Assembly: GCF_001274635.1 (NCBI RefSeq)
Contig: NZ_LBGV01000001.1
Span: 62,001 to 126,000 of the forward strand
Source: Persicobacter sp. CCB-QB2
GTDB lineage: Bacteria; Bacteroidota; Bacteroidia; Cytophagales; Cyclobacteriaceae
DNA: 64,000 bases
Direction: 5' to 3'
Position 1 is the stretch's first letter, and every line of letters begins with the position of its first letter. The notes under the pieces are model-generated. The model was not told where the DNA came from and did not search any database. It worked only from the letters and a program-made list of their open reading frames with translations. Of this stretch, positions 58,121 to 64,000 are shown piece after piece. The position numbers and the translations under genes are program-made.

Positions 58121-58579
58121 TTATTCTATATGGTTTTTATCCGGTTCTTCCCGATCCAGTATGGTTTGTTCTTCATGCAGCTTCCAGTCTTTAAATTTGT
58201 CAATCTCATGTTTGAGGGAATTGTAAATCCACAAAATGACGGAAACATCATCGACCAATCCCGCTACCGGGATAAAGTCTGGTATGGCGTCTATCGGGCT
58301 AATGAAATAAACCAGTCCGGCAGTAATCATGGTGATGGAACTCCAGGGGATGCCGGTATATTTTCCTTTGGCATAGGCTACTACCATTTCTGCGAATAGT
58401 TTGATCTCCTCGGTTGCCTTACGTAATTGTCCATTCCGATTCGTTAAATGAAAATGGACATCCCCGTAGAGTTGGTCAATGCTTTTGTAATCAGCCAGCA
58501 GGGATGCGCCTCTTTGCAGGGCATAACGGAAAAAGCCGCTGTTAATCGCTCGGTTCAAAATTCTTTGTCTTTTGCTCAT
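58121..58579 (-). CDS. YkvA/DUF1232 family membrane protein
   Basis: 152 residues with a short N-terminal helical region and the YkvA/DUF1232 core: VYFISPIDAIPDFIPVAGLV-DD (about 103-124), including the conserved P-x-D-x-x-P-D motif and a membrane-associated helix. The role of the family is not established. The gene stands alone, with the terminator of the following reverse-strand gene just upstream. Confidence 0.88.
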   Translation of the reverse strand: MSKRQRILNRAINSGFFRYALQRGASLLADYKSIDQLYGDVHFHLTNRNGQLRKATEEIKLFAEMVVAYAKGKYTGIPWSSITMITAGLVYFISPIDAIPDFIPVAGLVDDVSVILWIYNSLKHEIDKFKDWKLHEEQTILDREEPDKNHIE

Positions 58580-58595
58580 ATCGAAAAAGAAAAAT

Positions 58596-58630
58596 AAAAA
58601 AAGGCGAAGGAATTACCTCTCCTTCGCCTC
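58596..58630 (-). terminator. Terminator of the gene at 58786 (reverse strand)
   Basis: Reverse strand: AGGCGAAGG / CCTTCGCCT stem with an 11-nt loop followed by seven T. Confidence 0.85.
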
Positions 58631-58785
58631 ATTCTTTTTTGTTTACGATTAAATCCCCTCGCTTGTTTGTCTTCCATAGCTCCTGTTTTGAGGTCACAGC
58701 TAACAGTTGTTTTGCTCTCAGGAGCTTAATGCCTGACATTCAAAAGAGAATGGGATGGAATGCTTCCTTATTATTTGATTCCGGC

Positions 58786-59304
58786 TTAAAACAAAGTCCG
58801 GATTTCTTTTTTGATTTCGGATAGTGCTCCGGAAATGAAATCTTCCTCCCTGCTCATGCGCTCAAAGATTACTTTCGCTAAATCCAATCCTTTGGCATCA
58901 GCGGGAAGCTTGCCTGCTTCCTCATTGATGAGGAGGATAAGGTTTTCTGAAGTGCCTTTGACCAGGTTCCAGGCATTATCACTCATATAGACCTGCTGGC
59001 TCAAGTTGTGATTCAGCTCTTCCCGGATTTCATGCGCCAATACGGACTTCAATTCTGTCGCACTCAGGCCCGGATGATTCACTCTTGGCAATAAATTATG
59101 CGGGGAAACGCGTTCCAGAAATAAGCATATGCGCTCATAAGCCTGCAGGCGGTTGGGAAGGATGACTTCTGAATTTTTGACCTTGAGCTCGATGAGTTTC
59201 TTTTCGAAATCTTTCTGTAAAAAGGACCGGATGGTTAAAAACATGGCGTACATCACCAGGGCCGCCGGTAAGATTAGTTTGGCGCTTTCCGCTAAAAATT
59301 CCAT
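58786..59304 (-). CDS. Conserved hypothetical protein with N-terminal membrane anchor
   Basis: 172 residues. One TM helix near the N-terminus (LILPAALVMYAMFLTIRSFL, about 10-29) is followed by a charged helical domain with NRLQAYERICLFLERVSPHN (about 51-70), a pattern I recall from a Bacteroidota-restricted family without assigned function. It ends FISGALSEIKKEIRTLF. Alone on this strand with a clear terminator. I cannot assign a function. Confidence 0.7.
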   Translation of the reverse strand: MEFLAESAKLILPAALVMYAMFLTIRSFLQKDFEKKLIELKVKNSEVILPNRLQAYERICLFLERVSPHNLLPRVNHPGLSATELKSVLAHEIREELNHNLSQQVYMSDNAWNLVKGTSENLILLINEEAGKLPADAKGLDLAKVIFERMSREEDFISGALSEIKKEIRTLF

Positions 59305-59418
59305 TTATTTGTTTTATCAATGTTGGCTTAAATCAATGCGATGGAGCCATTTATTAGAGAATAGCTCAAAAGCATTATATTTACGCAAATTTGGCTTAAA
59401 AATTGGAATTACAAATAT

Positions 59419-59700
59419 ATGGAACCGATAAAAATTACCGAGAAGGCGGTGGCCTTTATTAAGGAAGCTTTCGAGTCAAAAAAGGTACCCGAAGGTTATG
59501 TACTTCGAGTAGGAGCCAAAGGTGGTGGTTGTTCTGGCGTGAATACCTACCTGGGCTTTGATAAAATTAAAGAAGACGATAAGGAATTTGTCATTGAAGG
59601 GCTGCAGGTGGTGGTGCAGAAGAAGGAGATGATGTTCCTGATTGGCAAGAAGCTGGATTATGTGGAAGAAGGAGAAATGAAGGGTTTTGTTTTTGAATAA
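59419..59700 (+). CDS. HesB/IscA-like iron-sulfur assembly protein lacking the C-terminal CxC
   Basis: 93 residues. The N-terminal PIKITEKAVAFIKEAFESKK and GAKGGGCSGVNTYLGFDK (GGGCSG) match A-type Fe-S carriers, but the usual C-terminal Cys-Gly-Cys is missing: the protein ends EGEMKGFVFE. Only one of the three cluster-binding Cys is therefore present. It may be a diverged A-type relative with a different role, such as a scaffold or partner of another carrier. Confidence 0.85.
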   Translation: MEPIKITEKAVAFIKEAFESKKVPEGYVLRVGAKGGGCSGVNTYLGFDKIKEDDKEFVIEGLQVVVQKKEMMFLIGKKLDYVEEGEMKGFVFE

Positions 59701-59932
59701 GGCCTTATCCGTTGAAGTAAGGCAAGAAAGCAGTCCGGTTGGGTTGCTTTTTTTTATGTCAATTTTTCAGCCTCAGTATTGTGAATTTTTAAGAATTAGG
59801 GAGCTGAATGTCATAGATTGCTGAGATAATAAGAAAATATGTCACATTTTGTGGGCATTGTATAAAGTTTGATTGGGGTGAAATAGACTGCATAGTTGAA
59901 TTTTTTTGTTGAACCTTAAAAGAATCTCAGTT

Positions 59933-60079
59933 ATGGAAACATCCTATTTAGATTATGCCAAAGAGGTGCTTTCAAAATTAACTTTCGATCCTTTACTGTT
60001 TGAAAAAGAGAAAATTAAAATGCAAGCTTGGTTGAGCCCTCAGGAGCGTCAGGCTCTTCAGGAGTGGCTGAGTGATTAA
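59933..60079 (+). CDS. Small conserved-looking protein (48 residues)
   Basis: ATG 59933 to TAA 60079: METSYLDYAKEVLSKLTFDP and LLFEKEKIKMQAWLSPQERQ, ending ALQEWLSD. The composition is helical and charged. The pattern DYAK-x-x-L-x-K-x-x-FD-x-x-LF-x-K resembles short uncharacterised proteins I recall from other Bacteroidota. The gene stands alone between the IscA-like gene and a second small gene 18 bp downstream, so the two could be co-transcribed. Confidence 0.65.
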   Translation: METSYLDYAKEVLSKLTFDPLLFEKEKIKMQAWLSPQERQALQEWLSD

Positions 60080-60096
60080 CCTTAACCTTTGGCTTA

Positions 60097-60270
60097 ATGA
60101 TGAAGCAGTGGTTGTATAACCTATTATTATTGTTCCTTTCCTTTTTGTTAGCTCCTTATTTTGACTATGGCGAAAACGGATTCAGTTTGATGATCGTCAC
60201 TTTGTTGATATTCTTTGTTCTGAAATCTTTATTTGTGTCTTTCCATAGTCTGTTGAAGGAGATTTTCTAG
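60097..60270 (+). CDS. Small membrane protein (57 residues, two TM helices)
   Basis: ATG 60097 (a second ATG at 60100) to TAG 60270. It has two hydrophobic helices, NLLLLFLSFLLAPYF and SLMIVTLLIFFVLKSLFVSF, with short polar ends. Unknown function. It begins 18 bp after the preceding small gene and ends ~125 bp before Hsp20. Confidence 0.6.
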   Translation: MMKQWLYNLLLLFLSFLLAPYFDYGENGFSLMIVTLLIFFVLKSLFVSFHSLLKEIF

Positions 60271-60396
60271 GTATTTTTTTAAGCCTGGATTCGGAGAGAG
60301 CGTCCGGGGTAACGGTAAATTTTGCAGCCTTATCGGCACCCTTTTAAATTGTGATTCACTTTCAAATTTTATTTTACTTAAAAAATGGAGGTAGTT

Positions 60397-60825
60397 ATGA
60401 TGACCAACGGAAAAATTTCCTCTTTACACGCTGATTTATTAAATCACCTGTTTTCTGAAGAGCAGAAAACCAATGATGAAGGCTATTCCTCGAAATTTCC
60501 ACCAATGAATGTGGAAGAGGATGAGGACAGCTTTAAAGTGTACCTGGCAACGCCGGGATTGTCAAAAGATGATTTAAGAATCTCTCTGAAAGGGGATCTT
60601 TTAGTCATTAGTTCTGAAAAAAAGGAACATAAAGAACGAGAGAAAAAATCCCAATTTATTCATCGGGAATTCGGAATCCATCCCTTCGAGCGAAGCCTAA
60701 ATCTGCCCAGAGAGGTAGACAAAGAGCAAACGACAGCTAGCTATGAACGAGGTATTCTAATGATATATTTGCCCAAGAGAGAGGATGCCAAAGCCAGATC
60801 CATTAAAATAATTGGGATAGCGTAA
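60397..60825 (+). CDS. Small heat-shock protein (Hsp20/alpha-crystallin)
   Basis: 142 residues from ATG 60397; a GGAGG lies 6-10 nt upstream, so this start is preferred over the ATG at 60385. The alpha-crystallin domain spans about 40-130: PPMNVEEDEDSFKVYLATPG, SLKGDLLVISSEKKE, FGIHPFERSLNLPREVD, ASYERGILMIYLPKRE. The last block matches the conserved A-x-x-x-(n)-G-I-L motif, and KARSIKI is the C-terminal I-x-I-type tail. A holdase that prevents aggregation. It may be stress-induced; no CIRCE-type element was seen. Confidence 0.93.
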   Translation: MMTNGKISSLHADLLNHLFSEEQKTNDEGYSSKFPPMNVEEDEDSFKVYLATPGLSKDDLRISLKGDLLVISSEKKEHKEREKKSQFIHREFGIHPFERSLNLPREVDKEQTTASYERGILMIYLPKREDAKARSIKIIGIA

Positions 60826-60866
60826 TTTCCTTTTTTGTTTCCGGGGAGCGATTTTTTCCTGGTTGT

Positions 60867-61112
60867 TAAGCCGGGTTATTCATCCTTTAAGCCGGATTAT
60901 TCATGCTAAAATCCTCGTTTAGCTGCTAGGCGGAAAAAATGAAGGAATAGTTTCCTGTTTCGAGTTTTTTCCAACGAAGCAGATAAATGAGGAGAAAGCA
61001 AGCCTAACTACCCAAATTGGGGCTACCAGAAATTTAGCGGATCCAATTATAATCAATTGATAAATAGGTTCTTTCGGTAGACTGTAAAACTAGCGGTGAA
61101 TAATTCGGCTTA
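60867..61112 (-). repeat. TIR element copy 10 (doubled terminus)
   Basis: Starts TAAGCCGGGTTATTCATCC, then a second terminus TAAGCCGGATTATTCATGCT, followed by AAAATCCTCGTTTAGCTGC, TTTCGAGTTTTTTCCAACGA and GAGAAAGCAAGCCT, and ends GCGGTGAATAATTCGGCTTA. Confidence 0.9.
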
Positions 61113-61166
61113 ATCCCCGGTATCTTATCCGTGAAGAGCAATGGTTTCACCTAAAAATTGAATATC

Positions 61167-61436
61167 ATGAAATATTTATTTGGAGTATTCGTTTTGAGTT
61201 TGTTGCTGATTGGTCTTGATTTAAAAAGATATCCTAATGGCCATATTTTATCAGTTTCGTCAGAGCAGGACAGTTTGTTGTACCAAGAAAGATCTTTCTC
61301 TGCTGAGGAAGGGCCTGCCGCTGAACCCTTGGATAGTATTATTCCATTAAAATCTCCGATTTCGGTGAATTCAAAAAAAAAATATCAATGGGATTACCTA
61401 TTTCCGCCTTATAGGCAGCCGGAATCAAATCAGTAA
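61167..61436 (+). CDS. Small hypothetical membrane/secreted protein
   Basis: 89 residues from ATG 61167 (the frame is open to a TTG at 61158). An N-terminal hydrophobic segment MKYLFGVFVLSLLLIGLDLK acts as signal anchor or signal peptide. The rest is polar with YQERSFSAEEGPAAEP and SKKKYQWDYLFPPYRQPE. No family recognised. It lies between two repeat copies (60867-61112 and 61444-61662), the second starting 8 bp after its stop. Confidence 0.5.
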   Translation: MKYLFGVFVLSLLLIGLDLKRYPNGHILSVSSEQDSLLYQERSFSAEEGPAAEPLDSIIPLKSPISVNSKKKYQWDYLFPPYRQPESNQ

Positions 61437-61443
61437 GGAGAAA

Positions 61444-61662
61444 TAGCCCGGATTATTCATGATTGAATGCTCGTTTAGCTGCAAGGGAGGAAAAATGAAT
61501 GGTTTTCCTATTTCGAGTTTTTTTCCAAGGAAGCAGATGAACGAGGAGAAAGCAAGATTGCCCCATTTTGGGCTATCAAAAACCAAAGAAAACACACGTA
61601 AGAATTTAAGAGTAAGTGTCTTGATTTGGTTTTGTTAATTTAGCGGTGCATAATTCGGCTTA
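61444..61662 (-). repeat. TIR element copy 11
   Basis: Starts TAGCCCGGATTATTCATG, contains GCTCGTTTAGCTGCAAGG, TTTCGAGTTTTTTTCC, GAGAAAGCAAGATTGCC and CCATTTTGGGCTATC, and ends AGCGGTGCATAATTCGGCTTA (last 20 nt recognised). Confidence 0.9.
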
Positions 61663-61669
61663 GGAAAAC

Positions 61670-61697
61670 AAAAAAGGAGGCTGTTTGGCCTCCTTTT
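61670..61697 (-). terminator. Terminator of kdsA (reverse strand)
   Basis: Reverse strand: AAAAGGAGGCC / AGCCTCCTTTT stem with a short CAAAC loop and a T-run. Confidence 0.88.
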
Positions 61698-61717
61698 CAG
61701 TTAAGGGTGATTTCCCC

Positions 61718-62494
61718 TTATTTCAATTTCTTCAGAATGTCTTCAAACTCATGCAATGGCACCATATTCGGGCCATCCGAAAGTGCTTCTTCCGGCTTCT
61801 CATGCACTTCAAAGAAGAAGCCATCCACACCTACGGCCTTAGCCGCAGCAGCGATATAGGGGGCATACTCTCTGTTTCCTCCGGAAGCACCACCAAGTCC
61901 GCCGGGCTTTTGCGTAGAGTGGGTCACGTCCATCACGACCGGGAAGCCCAGGGCTTTCATATCTACCAGGTTGCGAATATCCACCACCAAATCACCATAG
62001 CCCATCAAAGTACCACGCTCAGTCAACATGACTTTTTTGTTGCCCGAATCAATGACTTTTTGTGCCGGATAAAGCATGTCTTTACCAGAAAGAAACTGTG
62101 CTTTTTTGATGTTTACAATCTTATCGGTCTTCGCACAAGCCACTAAAAGATCAGTCTGACGGCAAAGGAAGGCCGGGATTTGTAGGATATCACAAACCTC
62201 CGCTACCGGAGCAGCTTGGTTAGTCTCGTGAATATCAGTAGTGATGGGAAGGCTGAAATTATTTTTCACCTTTTCCAAAATGCGTAGGCCTTCTTCCAAT
62301 CCCGGACCTCTGTATGAGGTGATGGAAGTACGGTTGGCTTTATCAAAAGAAGCCTTAAAGATATAGGTCAGTTCCTGACGCTCACACATGGCCGAAATGT
62401 TTTCTGCCAATCGCATGATCATGTCTTCGTTTTCAATCACACATGGTCCGGAAATGATAAACGAACCGGATTTAAGTTTATTATAAAGTTCCAT
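61718..62494 (-). CDS. kdsA: 3-deoxy-8-phosphooctulonate synthase
   Basis: 258 residues. Blocks of the KdsA (DAHP synthase class II) fold are visible: FIISGPCVIENEDM (about 13-26), FKASFDKANRTS (about 45-56), TDIHETNQAAPVAEV (about 86-100), FLCRQTDLL, and VMDVTHSTQKPGG (about 187-199). It condenses arabinose 5-phosphate with PEP to give Kdo-8-phosphate. KdsD and KdsB are encoded upstream on the same strand, completing most of the Kdo route. 78 bp separate it from kdsB, and its own terminator follows. Confidence 0.97.
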   Translation of the reverse strand: MELYNKLKSGSFIISGPCVIENEDMIMRLAENISAMCERQELTYIFKASFDKANRTSITSYRGPGLEEGLRILEKVKNNFSLPITTDIHETNQAAPVAEVCDILQIPAFLCRQTDLLVACAKTDKIVNIKKAQFLSGKDMLYPAQKVIDSGNKKVMLTERGTLMGYGDLVVDIRNLVDMKALGFPVVMDVTHSTQKPGGLGGASGGNREYAPYIAAAAKAVGVDGFFFEVHEKPEEALSDGPNMVPLHEFEDILKKLK

Positions 62495-62572
62495 TGAATG
62501 AAATACTATTGCGCTTTATTATAACAATACAAATTAATGAAATTGAAAGGAAATGTGGATAATCGCTGAAAT

Positions 62573-63337
62573 TTATTCTGTTTCCGCTTCAATAATCGCC
62601 TTTACCTTTTCAAAATCCTCCAGCGTATCCACGCCAATAGGAGAGTGCTCGGTCTCAATCATTTTGATCTTGAACCCATTCTCCAGCGCGCGTAACTGCT
62701 CTAGCTTTTCCACCTGTTCCAGGTAGGAAGTGGGCATTTGCGCATATTGCAAAAGGAAATCCTTGCGGTACCCATAAATGCCCAGGTGCTTGAAATATTT
62801 TAGATCTTCGGGCACATAGCCGTTGGTTTGCATTTCTTCCACCCGGTCCCGGTAAAATGGAATCGGAGAGCGGGAGAAGTAAATGGCATGACCGCTATGG
62901 TCCGTAATCACCTTTACATTGTTGGGATTGTTCACCTCTTCGCAACGCTTGATTGGTGTTTTTACCGATGCCATTGGTAATGCTCCGTCCAATTTGAATT
63001 GGGCCGCCAACAGGCTGATGACTTCAGGATGGATTTGTGGTTCGTCTCCCTGCACATTAATGATCACGTCGGCCTCTAATTGAGCCGCTGCTTCTGCAAT
63101 ACGATCTGTTCCGGATTGGCAGGCCTCCGAGGTCATGAGAATGTTCTGAGTGAAGGTCTGGCATCGGTTACGGACTTCTTCTGCGTCGGTAGCAATGTAA
63201 ACAGCATCAATGCCTTCAGCAGCGATTGCCTTTTCATAGACCCATTGCACGACCGGTTTTCCCTTAATCTCCAGTAAAACTTTTTCAGGCAGTCGGGTTG
63301 ACTTTAATCGGGCGGGAATGACAACGATGGTTTTCAA
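62573..63337 (-). CDS. kdsB: 3-deoxy-manno-octulosonate cytidylyltransferase
   Basis: 254 residues, nucleotidyltransferase fold: VVIPARLKSTRLPEKVLLEI (about 5-24) is the CTP-binding signature. NVQGDEPQIHPE (about 94-105) carries the metal-binding Asp, and SRSPIPFYR with HLGIYGYRKDFL (about 185-196) are typical KdsB blocks. It activates Kdo as CMP-Kdo for transfer to lipid A. It starts 4 bp after the kdsD stop, so translation is probably coupled. Confidence 0.97.
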   Translation of the reverse strand: MKTIVVIPARLKSTRLPEKVLLEIKGKPVVQWVYEKAIAAEGIDAVYIATDAEEVRNRCQTFTQNILMTSEACQSGTDRIAEAAAQLEADVIINVQGDEPQIHPEVISLLAAQFKLDGALPMASVKTPIKRCEEVNNPNNVKVITDHSGHAIYFSRSPIPFYRDRVEEMQTNGYVPEDLKYFKHLGIYGYRKDFLLQYAQMPTSYLEQVEKLEQLRALENGFKIKMIETEHSPIGVDTLEDFEKVKAIIEAETE

Positions 63338-63341
63338 TGGG

Positions 63342-64000
63342 TTATTGGTTTAGGTCGTAAATCTGAATCACTCCCAGTAGCTGATCTTCTTCAGTCACTA
63401 AAAGAGAATTAATTTTATGCTGGTTCATCAGCTGGTCTGCTTCTCCTAATTTGGCATCTTTATGAATGCATTTGGGATGCGCACTCATCAGTTCCCGGGC
63501 TGTTTTCTCAAAGAAAGCGGCTTGCTGACTTTCCATTGCGCGGCGGATATCTCCATCGGTAATAATGCCTACAATTTTTTGCTCTTCCTGAACGATGGCA
63601 AGACCTAAACGACCTTCCGATACTTTTTGCACAACCAGCAAAGAGGAAGTGTCCGGTGCTACGATGGGTAATTGCTCCTTGCGCATCACCGTCTCTACAT
63701 TGGTGAGCAGCATGCGTCCTAAACTTCCGCCAGGGTGGAAACGTGCAAAATCCTTTTCCTGAAAAGAACGCTTTTTCATTAAGGCCACTGCCAAAGCATC
63801 TCCCATGGCCAGAGTAGCTGTCGTGGAACTGGTGGGAGCCAGTTTCAATGCGCAGGCTTCCTTCTCTACGGCTACATTCAGGTGAAAATCTACATTTTTG
63901 GCCAAAATAGAATCCGGCTTGCCCGTCATTCCAATCAGCAAATTGCCATTGTCCTTGAAAAATGGAATCAGGTTCAGGACCTCATCGGTTTTGCCGGAAT
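63342..64000 (-). CDS. kdsD: Arabinose-5-phosphate isomerase, 3' part (5' part beyond right edge)
   Basis: The frame runs to the window edge; visible residues begin SGKTDEVLNLIPFF, so the start and the first part of the SIS sugar-isomerase domain lie outside. The remaining SIS portion has MTGKPDSILAKNVDFHLNVA and SSTTATLAMGDALAV. Two CBS domains follow: RLGLAIVQEEQKIVGIITDG and KINSLLVTEEDQLLGVIQIY. This SIS-plus-CBS layout and FHPGGSLGR identify KdsD/KpsF. It converts ribulose 5-phosphate to arabinose 5-phosphate, the KdsA substrate. It heads the kdsD-kdsB-kdsA cluster. Confidence 0.95.
   Translation of the reverse strand, partial: SGKTDEVLNLIPFFKDNGNLLIGMTGKPDSILAKNVDFHLNVAVEKEACALKLAPTSSTTATLAMGDALAVALMKKRSFQEKDFARFHPGGSLGRMLLTNVETVMRKEQLPIVAPDTSSLLVVQKVSEGRLGLAIVQEEQKIVGIITDGDIRRAMESQQAAFFEKTARELMSAHPKCIHKDAKLGEADQLMNQHKINSLLVTEEDQLLGVIQIYDLNQ

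Noticed and set aside
58639..58824. Short forward frame between two reverse-strand genes
   Set aside because: Overlaps the end of the gene at 58786 and has no coding features.
20715..61662. Scattered ~220-bp repeats as CRISPR or prophage attachment sites
   Set aside because: They are dispersed single copies with terminal inverted repeats, and no integrase or cas gene is near.

Overview
The window is a chromosomal segment of a Bacteroidota bacterium, most likely a Cytophagales-type marine or environmental member. The sequence evidence is: -7/-33 promoters of the TAnnTTTG/TTTG type and almost no Shine-Dalgarno signals; type IX secretion (T9SS) parts (a PorQ-like barrel, a PorE-like TPR/PD40/OmpA protein, and a secreted beta-helix/PA14 protein ending in a T9SS-like sorting domain); SPII lipoproteins; Kdo/heptose/lipid A genes; and many short Bacteroidota-type hypothetical proteins. 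No prophage, plasmid backbone, CRISPR array or antiphage island was seen.

Layout. 1-2.4 kb: 5' part of pheT, a DUF1684 protein and a TPR protein. 2.4-4.8 kb: a group II intron with its maturase, inserted inside a copy of a recurrent intergenic repeat, next to a 160-bp MITE. 5-13 kb: PorE-like OmpA protein, lon, porQ, hslU, an SDR and a SixA-like phosphatase. 13.8-16.8 kb: an AlbA/Schlafen-domain regulator, a GNAT gene split by an IS4-family element with a 10-bp target duplication, and a CBS protein. 17-20.6 kb: tig-clpP-clpX. 21-24.7 kb: lpxB, queD-like, hldD and a GNAT gene. 24.7-27.2 kb: small envelope proteins. 27.6-31.6 kb: an MscS channel and a POT peptide transporter. 31.9-39.4 kb: T9SS cargo, an IMPDH/GMPR-family enzyme, a lipoprotein, msrB, a cobalamin adenosyltransferase and ilvE. 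39.5-44 kb: a REP-type (RAYT) transposase with palindromes, prfB with a programmed +1 frameshift, an MFS transporter and a lipoprotein. 44.7-45.2 kb: five tandem tRNA-Leu(UAG) genes. 45.9-55 kb: acyl-CoA dehydrogenase, a DUF2490 protein, two beta-helix paralogues (one frameshifted), a CYTH protein and pruA. 55.3-64 kb: dtd-mazG, several small operons, an IscA-like protein, Hsp20, and the Kdo operon kdsD-kdsB-kdsA, which runs off the right edge.

How the genes work together: lon, hslU, tig, clpP, clpX and hsp20 form a proteostasis set. lpxB, hldD and kdsDBA all supply the LPS inner core and lipid A. PorQ-like, PorE-like and the CTD cargo point to T9SS.

The most unusual feature is the intergenic space. 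A ~220-bp element with ~16-bp terminal inverted repeats (TAACCCGRATTATTCA, flanked by TA) occurs about ten times in 64 kb. Two copies supply the stop codon of the neighbouring gene and one carries the group II intron. A second, GC-rich family (TTTTGGGGCWG ends) occurs four times. A third repeat is a palindrome linked to the RAYT transposase, with one copy inside the transposase gene.
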